NCBI GenBank assembly: GCA_039654915.1
Contig: CM077596.1
Coordinates: 76,323,751-76,387,750 of the forward strand
DNA: 64,000 nucleotides
Reading direction: 5' to 3'
Source: Aquilaria yunnanensis
Taxonomy: Eukaryota; Streptophyta; Magnoliopsida; Malvales; Thymelaeaceae
This document shows positions 11,484 through 22,684 of this stretch, in pieces (the stretch's first letter is position 1; each line of letters opens with the position of its first letter). The position numbers and the translations under genes were made by a program. The notes under the pieces were generated by a model. It did no database searches. It saw nothing but the letters and a program-made list of their open reading frames with translations, and was not told where the DNA came from.

Positions 11484-12047
11484 ATGGCTTCTCTGAAATA
11501 TCTCGTTTTGTTGGCCATTCTCTTCCCAACCATGGTCATAGCAGCACACAAGGCCGCTCCCAAGCCCTCCTCCAAGTTGGTTCAGCGCCTCTGCTACGAC
11601 AAGTACATCGACAACCGCAGGTTCTGCCTCAAAGCCCTCTCTGGCCCCAAGGCCGCCGCGGCCAACAACTTCGAGACCCTTGGCCGCGTCCTCTTGGAGG
11701 CCGCCGCCGCCAACGGGAAAGGCACGCTTGCCGTCATCAAGGGCATGATCGCGAAGCCATGCTCCCCGGCTTGGCTGCCTGCCCTGAACCGGTGCGCCGG
11801 GTCATACGACAACGCGATTCGGTCGTTCGGGCTGGTGGCGCAGGAGCTGCGCGAGGATCCCATGACGGCGAACTACGACGTGGGGGTCACGCGCGACGAA
11901 GTGGTAATTTGCGAGGAGGAGCTCAACGCCAGAAAAGTGACGGCGGTCCGAGTTACGGCGGGTAACAACTTCTTGGAACATTTCATTTCGATGGGGAGCG
12001 TCGTCACGGATATTCTGCAAAAGGAGAAAAAACATCATGGAAATTAA
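11484..12047 (+). CDS. Plant invertase/pectin methylesterase inhibitor family protein
   Basis: This intronless gene encodes 187 residues, the usual size for the family. Residues 1-20 form a hydrophobic signal peptide ending in VIAA, so the product should be secreted to the cell wall. The mature part has the family's cysteine layout: Cys37 and Cys48 form the N-terminal hairpin pair, and Cys104 and Cys143 are spaced like the second disulphide. Cys93 is an extra cysteine. The helical middle ends in the typical YDNAIRSFG and ICEEEL stretches. Family members inhibit either pectin methylesterase or acid invertase, and the sequence alone does not decide which. The PME genes downstream make a PME inhibitor more likely, but that is inference. 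GC content is much higher than in the flanks. Confidence 0.9.
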   Translation: MASLKYLVLLAILFPTMVIAAHKAAPKPSSKLVQRLCYDKYIDNRRFCLKALSGPKAAAANNFETLGRVLLEAAAANGKGTLAVIKGMIAKPCSPAWLPALNRCAGSYDNAIRSFGLVAQELREDPMTANYDVGVTRDEVVICEEELNARKVTAVRVTAGNNFLEHFISMGSVVTDILQKEKKHHGN

Positions 12048-12069
12048 CCATAACCATGCATGGTTCACA

Positions 12070-13250
12070 AGAGAATATATGCTAGCTAACTATTTAAAAT
12101 AAGCTATTAATTATTATTTTTAATAAAAAAGTATGTGGCAAACATACGCGGACTTTATTTTTATTTATAAAATGTAAGTAAAAGATGTGTAAATTAAATG
12201 TGCACCTCACTTTGTTTTTATATTGGATCCCACTATTCCAAATAAAAATCTAGAAATAAAAAATAAATACAAAATATCTTAAAAAAAAAAAAGTAAGAAA
12301 ATTTGGACACGAATTTGAGTCACTCGCTACAAACCACATATATTCTTCTTGTCGCTCCTTTTTTTTTATTTTAAAATTATGGCTAAATACAATTTTAACT
12401 CTTGTAGTTAACTTAATTGGTTTAGTTACTCCCATAAATTATTAGTCAGTCTATAATCATTGAACTTCACAAATCAAATTAAGCTCAAAAGTTGCAAATG
12501 AGTCATGTTAATTTCTAATAGAAGTGCCAATGACGTAAAAAAAAATGTTATTCTCAACTTGTTTTTAGTGTGAAATTCTAAAATTTTCTGTGTTTAGATT
12601 ATTTTACTCTAAAAAATAATACTTTATATATGTATTGGCAATCCCCCCTTGAAAGTGGGAGACTGCCCTTTATTTTTTTGAAAAATAAAATAAATATTTA
12701 ATGTTTTAAATGTAAAAGTAACATTGATGTTTCTCTTTCAAAATTCATTTTTAAAGTTTATAAATAATTTTAAATGCCTATTCAATTTAAAGTTAAATGC
12801 AAGGCATATATACTTAGTGACTATATAGGTACTTTATTTTAAAAAATCAATAAATTTTAACAACTTACATCAAATTAAAATTAAAGGTTACCCAATATAA
12901 TATTTATTTGTACATATACTATTAGCAACTAACACAAAGAATTTTTGTTTATGAATGTAATTTTTTGTTCTAAAAAATTTACATGAGAATGATTATAAGA
13001 GATATATTTTCTTTAGATAGTTGTTTTATAATTTAAAGTTTAATTTTTTTCTTAATTCAAATTTCAATTATAATTTAGGCTTTTATATGGATTCGATTTC
13101 ATTTTAAAAATATTATGGATCCGCGTCCTGTGGCAAAGAAAATATTTAGAAATGGATGAAGTTGGCAATTCAAATACAAAAATAATGTTAATTTCGTTGG
13201 TTTTTTAAAGACAGTTTTATAACATAACTTTTAACCCGTATTCCGATTTA
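12070..13250. other. AT-rich intergenic stretch
   Basis: No gene was recognised after the PMEI stop codon. The sequence is very AT-rich. A short piece at 11280-11360, upstream of PMEI, and one near 13550-13580 resemble the interior of the MITE at 15743-15979, so fragments of that family are scattered here. Confidence 0.45.
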
Positions 13251-13257
13251 AAAGATA

Positions 13258-13391
13258 GGAAAATATGTAGTTTATAGTACCGAATATATTGTGTGTTTGA
13301 ACTATATATCAAATTTGGGTCAGAAAATATATGGGTGCTGTATATAGTTCAAACACACAATATTTTCGTTACTATAAACTATATATTTTCC
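13258..13391. repeat. 51-bp near-perfect inverted repeat (hairpin)
   Basis: Left arm 13258-13308 and right arm 13341-13391 are reverse complements at 48 of 51 positions, separated by a 32-bp loop. Transcribed on either strand it would fold into a long stem. It has no target-site duplication of the kind seen at the MITEs in this window. It could be a small foldback element or a young microRNA-like or siRNA-producing hairpin. The arms match each other closely and no coding sequence overlaps them. Confidence 0.7.
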
Positions 13392-13901
13392 TACTACTTA
13401 AAATAAATACTCTTTTTAAGTAGTTGGGTACCAATACCAGATATTGGGTGGGGTATATATCATAGAATTATCTATATAGCGTACTTAATCATTATTACTT
13501 AATTTCTTCCCCCTTCAATATATAATTTCACTCTTTTTTTTATTTATGCTTTGACTTAAATTTATTCATATTATTATTTACTAGAATTTTTTTTAAAGAG
13601 AGTATAGGTAAAAACTATAAGTTCTGATTTATTATTTTGCATTTATATACTAAATTATTGAAGATAAAAATTTACAAATTAATTACTATAAATAGTGAAT
13701 AATATAAAGAATTTGATATAAAAGAGTAAAGAACTTGAGACAAATATATTATTTATCAATAATATTTGAAATTATAGGTGGAATCTAACTATCAAATCAA
13801 ATATAACCAAAGTTTGGTGCGCTATATATATTTCAATATCCTTATATATATGTGTTAATTCGCCCGTTTTACATTTGTTCTTTCAAATATTAATTCCAGC
13901 A

Positions 13902-14015
13902 ATGGATTGTAGTAAACATACAGCTCGAAGAACTGTTAAGACTTGGTGGCTCAGTGCATTGCTGGTGGTTGTCGCAATGAAGACGGCCGGTGCTGCGAAT
14001 CCACAAGTTGTTTGA
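13902..14015 (+). CDS. Possible small secreted peptide or orphan first exon (37 aa)
   Basis: A short frame starts MDCSKHTARRTVKTWW, continues with a hydrophobic stretch (LSALLVVVAMKTAGAA) and ends NPQVV before TGA. This reads like a basic N-terminus followed by a signal peptide. A TATA-like stretch (TTATATATAT) lies at 13852-13861, about 40 bp upstream of the ATG, and the GC content rises locally. No known peptide family was recognised. It may instead be the surviving first exon of a lost secreted-protein gene. No good splice donor was seen near the stop. Confidence 0.3.
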   Translation: MDCSKHTARRTVKTWWLSALLVVVAMKTAGAANPQVV

Positions 14016-14029
14016 TGAAGAAGATGGAA

Positions 14030-15740
14030 CCAGAAATTCAGTGAAGTCGTTGATTTTTGCCTGCTCGATCGATGAAATACACGTATATTGAACTTCAAAT
14101 ATTTTCATATCGAGATTTTTCAAACTCATAGTGTATTATATATACGCTTAGTAAAACAATACTCGGAAGGGATCTAGCTCAATTTCCCGTGCACTTTCCC
14201 TTAAATATATGGAGACTCTTGGTTAATTTGAAAACCATATGTGTACAAGGCTATATATATTTGCCGATCGGCGAGCAAATTGGCGACACATGATAATTGA
14301 AAGAGCAACTTGAATCTTGACAACTAGTAAATCTTTAGTGCGATTTTACTGTATAATTTACTTCTATGAACGAAAGCCTTCTTAAAAAAAAAATATAACA
14401 TGTTAAATTACGTTTTAGAATTTTTCTAAATAAAGTGCAAACTTGACTATTATAATATAATGAATTACATCTCAATAAGGCATTTTTATGAGTTTCGGTG
14501 GGTATTTTTGATAAATACATAGAAATGTTTATCTAATTAAGAAATTAAAAATTCATTGAGGTTCAATGGCTTGCAATATGTCTATATACATATAATAAAT
14601 ATTTCTATAATTATATAGTTACATTTAGCTCATTGATGTGAATCATGAAGCCCACAATTTCTTATGATCATTTAGGATCTAATAAATTCTAATTTATGTA
14701 AAAGATTTTTCCTCTATATAGCTACAAAATGGCCTAGGGACAGGGTGCAATGTATGATAGACTTTATAATAAGGTTGCGAAATATAGACTTTATGTAATA
14801 TTCCTTTTATAGTAATTTCTTGTTACACAATTCTTAATATAAAAAAGAATCACTAGAATTACAACTCATGACATTTCATTCATGTTTTGAAGATGTTACA
14901 TGAGGTCAAATTTTCAAATTTTCACTCTTATCTTAATGTAATATAGTATTCAATTTTTTAAGTAATTAATCAAAAATAATTTCAATTTAGTTTTCCAAAC
15001 TTTCAATCTGGATTCAACACTTAACTCAAATGTCCACGAAGCAACTAAAAGAAGAAGAAGAAGAAGAAGAAGAAGAAGAAGATTTATTAGGGTTTGGGAT
15101 TGCCACACAATAAATAATAAGCCTAGGATGAATTTCTAAGTACTCTTAAATATTTGGGACCACCCAAGTAATTAATTCACTACACAATGTACAAAGTAAT
15201 TATTTTTTTCCCCAAGAATAAAAAAGTAGATAAAAAATAGCATAGACATATATCGCAACATAATGAGCAAGGGAAACTCCAGATCTTGAAATCACGACCA
15301 TCGAGCAACAATACAAAGAGTTGAGAAGGTCCTTCATCTCATTGAGGGGGATAATTAATGAAGGTGTCTTTTCTAGTGAAGCTGCCGAAAAGAACCTGAA
15401 GAGCCTTTGAATAGTCTGTTAGTATCGTTACTAAAGTAAGCTAATGAGTAGTTGTATAAATAAGAATTTTGTGTATTGTCTGTAGTCCAGCCTCCAGAGC
15501 AGATTCACAGTTCTGAATGATGATGCTTTTATGTTATGCGGAGGGGGGGGGGAGCATTGATGTTTAACCAGACCCAAGTACCCGATCCTAGTCTGAATGA
15601 GCTACACTAGGCTCTATTAGTAATAAAAATGTCAAGTTGGGATGGAGATAAAAATTCCTGAACTACGCCCAAATACCACATAAAGTAATTATTGTTCATT
15701 GAAGTGCTTGTGGTGAGGGACCAGATAGACCCTTCTATAA
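14030..15740. other. Intergenic, with a (GAA)n microsatellite
   Basis: No gene was recognised. A (GAA)n tract of about 31 bp lies at 15051-15081. A G-run is present at about 15542-15553. Confidence 0.5.
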
Positions 15741-15742
15741 TA

Positions 15743-15979
15743 CTCTCTTTGTTCTAAAACTTTTGCTCTATTTGTTTTTAACAATTAATCTATGATTTTT
15801 TATTTTTAACAATTTAATATATAAATGAAAATTTTTTATATATGAATGATAAATCAAGACATGTAGTTTCTAAATATATATTTTTTAATTTTTTTAACAA
15901 ACAATAATATAAATAAATTTAAGTCAAAATACAAAAAAAAAAAAAATCAAATGAAGTAAAAGTTTTGGGACGGAGGAAG
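15743..15979. mobile_element. Stowaway-like MITE
   Basis: The element starts CTCTCTTTGTTCTAAAACTTTTG and in reverse complement of its right end CTTCCTCCGTCCCAAAACTTTT, a degenerate form of the CTCCCTCCGTCCC terminus of Stowaway (Tc1/mariner-type) MITEs. It is flanked by TA on the left and CA, a decayed TA, on the right. The interior matches the second copy at 46555-46789, for example TAGTTTCTAAATAT. Confidence 0.65.
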
Positions 15980-15981
15980 CA

Positions 15982-16930
15982 CATGATTTGTACTAGTACA
16001 TGTTCTTTTCTAGAAAGCCTTAACACATTTTAATTTCTTACACAAAAGGATCAAATTCTGAAATATGCAATTAAACCACAACCACCTAGTAACCAAACAA
16101 ATATGACTCTGATATACCAAAGTGTCCCAAATAACATAAATTAAATATTAGACAGAAATATGAGCCGGAAACACATTCATGAAATTTACTGAATTTAAAA
16201 CATAGACATGTGGTAGGCTAGTACATACTAGTTTATCATGCCATAATAGATAATAAAAGACAAGATGATTACAATATGATATTGTTAGAAGCTGCACATT
16301 TATTAATTAACATCGGGAATATTTCAATTTCTCAGTCTTATTTCTATGTCTCAAATTATTACAGCCTATGAATTTTTTTACTTTTCCACTCTATATAGTT
16401 TCTTCATCATCTTGTTTCTTTTTAAGAGGATTTAGACAAACTACTTCCAAAGATTTTAGCATAAGTAGCTATTGATCAGCAATAAAATTTTTACTCTATT
16501 ATCAACCAATATTTTACTCCAAGTTGATAATATGTCAATTCAACAACGGGCCTTTAAGTAGCTACCCGACTTGAGTGATAGTCCAGCAAAATATTGATAA
16601 TAATCATTAATTACTTAAAAAATGAAATCTCTTGAAAATTGACCGACTCTTAATTTAAAAAAGATAAGATAAAAGAATAAAATTAGGAAGCTTTCCATCA
16701 TATAAAATAGAGTTTAGACTAAAAAGACAATATTTGAAAATCAACAACAGAAATTGATGGGAGTCTATTCTAGAATCTTTCATGACAAGACACATAATCT
16801 GTACGTTACCAAAAAAAGAGAGGAGACTAGGCACAGAAGTTCCCATGTAATTAGGTCAAATCACAATACAAAAACCAGGCGCTGCAATGACATACTTATA
16901 GTTTTCGCTAATAACGGTGAAACCACCCTA
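15982..16930. other. Intergenic, upstream of the first PME
   Basis: No gene or element was recognised. The proximal part, from about 16873, shows patches of similarity to the matching position upstream of the second PME, so promoter sequence was included in the tandem duplication. Confidence 0.5.
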
Positions 16931-16940
16931 AATCCGGACG

Positions 16941-16980
16941 ATTGACTCCTAATTTTATAGAAAAGCCAACAAGTATATAA
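16941..16980 (+). promoter_or_regulatory. PME1 proximal promoter: conserved TTGACT block and TATA box
   Basis: ATTGACTCCTAATTTTA at 16941 is repeated exactly upstream of the second PME at 22463. It contains TTGAC, the core of the W-box bound by WRKY factors. A TATATAA box follows at 16974-16980, about 205 bp before the start codon, which implies a leader of about 175 bases. Function is inferred from conservation and position only. Confidence 0.5.
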
Positions 16981-17184
16981 TTCCTCAGCCAGCGGCCTGG
17001 CTAACATGTATAAAACATAACAAAACATTTTCTCTTTGTTTACTTAATTAACAATAAATCTACCTCTCCAGCCGCCCCTACTTCAATAAAGGAGGGAGAG
17101 TTACAAAAAAATAATAAAAATAAAAATAAAAACAGAGAGAAAATAAAAAAGAGAAACATATAAAAAAATAGGAAAAAAAATAAA

Positions 17185-18316
17185 ATGAAAAGAACAGTTG
17201 TTTCTGGAATTTCTGAGACGTTGATGGCGCTGGTCGTCGTGGGCATGGTGGCCGTCATCAACTTCAGCGGTGACAAGGGCGAGCGTGACGACCCGAAAAT
17301 CCATCAAAACATCAAGGCGGCGACCAGCTTTTGCGAAACGACAGACTACAAAGACGTGTGCCAGAAAGCTCTGGCTTCCCTTAATAGCCCTGACCCCAAA
17401 GAAGCGGTGAAACAAGCGATCCTGGCGGCACAAGAGGCGGTGAAGAAGTTCTTCAACTCAACAGAGACATGGGTGAACGAGGCCAAGAATGGGACGGACA
17501 CGAAAATGGCGTTGGAGGATTGCAGGGACCTGATGGACCTAGCAGTCGACTAGCTTCAGGCGGCTTTCTCTGCTGTGGGGGACCCGCAGTTGCACACATT
17601 GGACAGCCGCGTCAACGACTTGCGGACCTGGCTGAGCGCGGTCATCTCCTACAAAAGCTCATGCGCCGATTCCTTCAAGGACGACGACAGCATGAAAAGC
17701 ACCGTGACGGGAGGCATGGATGACGCCAGAAAGCTTACCTCCAATGCTCTCGCCATCATCACCAAGTTGGGCGATGCTTTGGGCAACTTGGGAATACAAA
17801 TTAACCTCCCGAAGGGCCGGAGGTTGATGTCCAACGGGGGATTTCCGGAGTGGTTTTCGGCGCACGACAGGAAGTTGTTACAGAAGATAGATAACGCCAA
17901 TGAGAAGCCAAATGCTGTGGTGGCTCAAGGTGGCAGTGGACAGTTCAAGACGATCATGGCCGCCCTGCAAGCTGCCCCTAAGAAATCTCCTACCAGACAC
18001 ATCATCTATGTTAAGGCTGGAGTTTACAACGAGGCCGTGGTAGTTGACAAGACCATGACCAACATCCTCATGTATGGTGACGGACCGAGTGCGACAGTGA
18101 TCACCGGCAAAAAGAACTTCGAGATAACGAAAATAAAAACCCAAGACACCGCTTCATTCAGTAAGTGTTCATCCCCCATTAACTATAAGGGTATACTTAC
18201 TTACATGTATTAAATATTTTAACAATTTTGATTTCTCAACCTAAGTAATATGAAAGAATCAAAACTAATGAATTCAAAGTTATGCAACAAAACAAACTTA
18301 ACTAGAAGTGATTGAT

Positions 18317-18349
<33 letters not shown>

Positions 18350-19067
18350 CACACGCATGCATTCAGCTGCGATTGGCAATGGGTTCATCGCAAAGTCGAT
18401 GGGATTCCAGAACACGGCAGGGCCCGAAGGCCACCAGGCGGTAGCGCTGCGAGTGGCATCGGACAAGTCGGTGTTCTACAACTGCAGGATGGACGGATTT
18501 CAGGACACACTTTATACCCACGCCAACCGGCAATTCTATCGCAACTGCATCATCTCCGGCACCATAGACTTCATTTTCGGTGATGCAGCCGTGGTCATCC
18601 AAAACTCTCTGATTGTGGTCCGTAAGCCCTTGGACAACCAATTCAATGCTGTGACAGCGCAAGGCAAGGAAGACAAGAATGAGAACACCGCCATCGTCAT
18701 CCAGGGCTGTCGGATTGTCCCTGATGTGGCCCTAACTGCCGACAGGTTCAAGATCAAGAGCTATTTGGGCAGGCCATGGAAGAAGTACTCAACCACCGTC
18801 TACATTGAGAATGAGATCGGCGATTTGATCCAACCGGTGGGATGGATGGAGTGGGAAGGGAACCTGTACTTGGACACTCTATTCTACGCCGAGTTCAACA
18901 ACAACGGTCCCGGAGCGAACACCGCTCAGCGCGTCAACTGGTCGGGATACCAACGGAATATACAGAGGCAGGACGTCGAGCGCTTCACGGTGGGTAAATT
19001 GCTTCATGCACTGGAGCCTTGGATCTTCCCTACCGGTGTTCCTTTCACTCCTGGGTTGAAGGCTTGA
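17185..19067 (+). pseudogene. Pectin methylesterase with pro-region, one in-frame stop
   Basis: Exons 17185-18160 and 18367-19067 (intron 206 bp, GT-AG) would encode 558 residues. The layout is an N-terminal hydrophobic anchor (about residues 5-28), a PMEI-like pro-domain, an RRLM processing motif, then the catalytic pectinesterase domain. All catalytic signatures are present: GVYNE, HQAVALR, QDTLY, DFIFG and LGRPW. The single defect is TAG at 17551-17553 (codon 123), where the neighbouring paralogue has TCG for Ser. No frameshift or other stop was seen, so the loss is recent or the stop is a sequencing or assembly error. If real, only a 122-residue anchor plus half pro-domain can be made. 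It is a tandem copy of the gene at 22685-24461. Confidence 0.85.
18317..18342. repeat. (TA)n microsatellite in the PME1 intron
   Basis: A run of TA dinucleotides followed by a short CA-rich stretch lies about 25 bp before the splice acceptor of the single intron. The second and third PME introns lack it. Confidence 0.85.
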
Positions 19068-19069
19068 AT

Positions 19070-21951
19070 TGCTCCCACTAGAGATATAATTATTTCAACG
19101 ACCTCAAGTTGTTTATGGATGAATTGTAGGCCGTAGGCGCGACATCTCTGTACATAAAATTGGCCCTGCTCCTGGCATTTTTTTTTCTTTTGCCCCCATC
19201 CTTTTGTTTCTTTGTTCTTTTTCAAGGTGAGTAGCAAACCAATATTTTTCCAGTGCAAACAAGATAACTGCTCATTGATTCGTATATGTACATACCCTGC
19301 TTAACAAACTTTTTTTAATATATATATGCAATTAATATTTGGTAGAAATATATAGCTGAAAAGCACCGATTAACATATATAGACGTAACATTAGGAAGTT
19401 GACCAGTAGCATTGTAAAGGTATTGAGGTTGAGCATAGAATTATAACAACGACCAAGACGAAATGGCACATAAACTCAATGGCCTAACGAAGGAAGAACG
19501 ATCAAGAAAGCCCTGCGATCGATCTTAACACATTTGACAAAGTTGATCGCTTGTAGGATTCGGAGTTGCGACGAGAGGATCATATATATGGTTGATGTGC
19601 CTTTTTGTTTCATATTTTGGGTTCATCGGTTGCACAATGGCCTTAGATATGAATTATGTACAATGCAAGCTAGATAACTTTTGTTCGATTTATTCCAAAC
19701 CCTTAATTTTGATGATGACAAGTATAATGTTTAGTGTGATTAATCTTATTTCAATGGATTAAAATAGATTTGTCAAAAAGTTGTGTCAAGTAAGTTTCAA
19801 TTCTAAGTATTTCAAATATTATTTAAAAAAAAAAGATTGTTGAGAAATCTTATTATTGAAAATAAGTTGGTAAGGCATCAAAATGCAATCTTGTTCAGAT
19901 CAAATTTTATTTCTAAATAGCAAGCTCTTTCATCAAGTTTCAAGTTTAATTTGTCAAATGAATGGTTTAATATGTTTTTTGTAACTCAAGTCTAGCCAAC
20001 TTTTTTTAGACTTCTGAAATAGCTTTTCAACGATCTTCTTACTACCCAATAAGTATAAATTTATGGAAAAACACTTTGGTAAAAACTCTTTGCCATTAGA
20101 AATAAAAATTTCTCATCAAGATCAAACGAAGTGAGCTTAACTACTATTGAACTTCAGTTATTGTAGTTTTAACTATTAATGTTGAAACAAAGCGGTTTAA
20201 CCAAATGCACCCACTTCAATTGTAGCAGGAACCCAAACCTAGAAAAGAATGCAGTAGAATACTCAACCAAATCTCGCATTTTCCTCTACAACGGCTTCAT
20301 TCGCTCGCATCTCCTCCTTTACATGGTCATGTTTGACAATCTAAAGCCTCAATAATTTTACCCCAATCCCCACACTTTCACCCAATTCGAACCAGGCTCA
20401 CCAATTTTACCCCCAATTTGTTAGAGTTAGAACTCTAACACTTCTAAGTCCCAAAATCCCCATCTCAAAAAATTCATTTGAATGACTCTGATGCTAACAT
20501 AGTAAGGAACTGTAAGTTTTGAGCAACACTTTAGACAATTTTTGTGGCTTAGCAACTTTGTCAGAGGACATTAATATTTTAAGGGGATAAGTGTAGATTT
20601 TGAACCCTCGAGATAAGAGCAAGTTTAATAACCTCTAATGTTCAAGGGTTAATTGTAAAAAAAACCCTTTTATTTTTTCTAGGAGAATTGTTTACAATCT
20701 TACAATAATTTTAGACAAAACACCAACTTTGATAACCTTGGTCATAATCCACAAATAGAGAATTCCTGCAAGGATATCTAATATGGAAAATGTTTTCCAC
20801 TTTTATGTCCACATCACCAACACCTGATTGGAATATATATGTAGTAATAGCATATTCCCCACATTTAACTTTTTAGTGGCAAGATTGTACTAATTCGACT
20901 ACTATAGTGTGGGTGACTGATTTTAAATCTTCAATTATTTTTATTTAGTTTAGTAGCTAAAAGGATTGTATGGGCTTGGCCCAGATGCCTGTTGAACTTC
21001 GGCAGAGAATCCTGCACACAAAAGCAGCATTAGAGCCTCGAGATATTTTCCCGGAGGAAACCCTTTAACGATCAAATCAAATTTTCAGTGAGTAAAGAGG
21101 AGTAAAAAAGATGAAGGGTCAAAATAACATACATCGATATTGGTGATTTGGATAAGTTTATATAGCTAGGGGAGATTCAAATAAATAGCTTTTTGGATAG
21201 GAGTCCTATAGTTAATCTCGTAATTTCGAGATCTTATTTCTCTTTGCAATAAGAGTTCCCTTGTTATCTCATTAGGCTTCTCTGTTATGGATCAATTGGA
21301 TAAGGATTTAGTTATTTTGGGCCATGTATTGAGCCTATTTCCTACCAATAGATCCCCTTTCCTATAAGAAAATGTGGGCCACGATCCTGCATTTTCTTAG
21401 ACGTTGTCATTTCACAGGGTGATCCTCGTTTGTAAAAAGCGGGGTGCGATCCCTCTCTTCTTGCATTAAGCTATGCTTCAACTGTCATCATTTTTTCAAG
21501 AGAGGTGTGATGTCTCTTTAGGTTGCTTCTTGAGGAAGTTGCAAAAACTTCATTGTTTGTATCTCCAGCTCCTCTCATCCTGTGTTGGCGTTGCACATGT
21601 CTCTTTGAAAGTCAAAGTTATGTTAATACATTAATAATAAATCTATTTAATTGTTTGAGCAAACTAATATAAGATTTTTAATTTAATAATTATTTTTTTA
21701 ATCTAAAATATAAAAATTAATATAAAACATACTAACTGCATAATTAATATCATTAAATTCATTAAATTAAGATATTTTCTTAACAAATTGCATACTATAA
21801 ATTTAAAATTTTATACTAAGAAAAGAAATTTTGACATTTTGATAAGATATTAAATGCATGAGGAAGAAATTTTTGTAAATATTCTACCATCACAAATAAA
21901 AAAATTTTACCATTTGTTTTGCAACCAATATTACCTGCAACATATTCTATA

Positions 21952-21991
<40 letters not shown>

Positions 21992-22460
21992 TGTAATAAA
22001 TAGAAATTAAATACAATGAGTAATCTATTATAATGGATGGCATAAATAAGGATAGTTATGATGAAAAATTATAATAAAGATAGTTATGATGAAAAATTAT
22101 AATAACAAATTATGTAAAACATAGAAAAATGAAACTAATAAAAAATATATCTAAACTAAAAAAATTAAAATTAATATTACTACTATTTATTTTGAATGAG
22201 ATAATTAAAATTATAATCATTTGAGTAAAAAATAACTTAATATTTTAATTCACGCACCTAGTAAGCATAAAATATACATATAAGTAGAGACACACAACCA
22301 CCTCCGCAGAGCAAGCTGTCTACCACGGCTTACGTTAATCACAGGATTGCAACGGAAAGACCAGCCACAAATTACTTCAACCAAGTCAGAACTCAGAAAC
22401 CAGGAGTTCCAATGACAAAAATGGGTTTCGATAACCACGCTCAACCACTCGACTTCCGAC
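19070..22460. other. Intergenic between PME1 and PME2
   Basis: No intact gene was found. At about 20220-20390 the plus strand carries a stretch reading FLYNGFIRSHLLLYM followed by PNPHTFT, which resembles a small piece of a pentatricopeptide-repeat protein, but it is too short and broken to annotate. A (TTA)n microsatellite lies at 21955-21991. The rest is AT-rich. Confidence 0.5.
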
Positions 22461-22462
22461 TA

Positions 22463-22515
22463 ATTGACTCCTAATTTTAGAAAGAAAAGCCCAACTGTAG
22501 TACTCCTATATAATA
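22463..22515 (+). promoter_or_regulatory. PME2 proximal promoter: conserved TTGACT block and TATA box
   Basis: The ATTGACTCCTAATTTTA block at 22463 matches the one upstream of PME1. A TATATAATA box lies at 22507-22515, about 170 bp before the start codon. Short patches further upstream (such as CCAATGACA near 22407) are also shared with PME1. Confidence 0.5.
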
Positions 22516-22684
22516 CCTCACCCTGCCTCACAAACCTAGTTAAAGCAAAGTTAAGAAATAAACACTTCTTCTTTTTTTACGTATTTTAACTCTTCCTCTC
22601 CAATCCCTACTCCAATAAAGGAGGGAGAGTGGTCCAAACACAAAATAAATAAAAAAATATATATATACATAGGAAGAAAGAAAA

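Noticed and set aside
11594..12068. Antisense and alternate-frame open stretches over the PMEI gene
   Set aside because: They are shadows of a GC-rich real gene and contain no domain.
20220..20390. Short stretch resembling a pentatricopeptide-repeat protein
   Set aside because: Only about 30 residues look familiar, with stops in between and no flanking repeats, so it is too weak to annotate.
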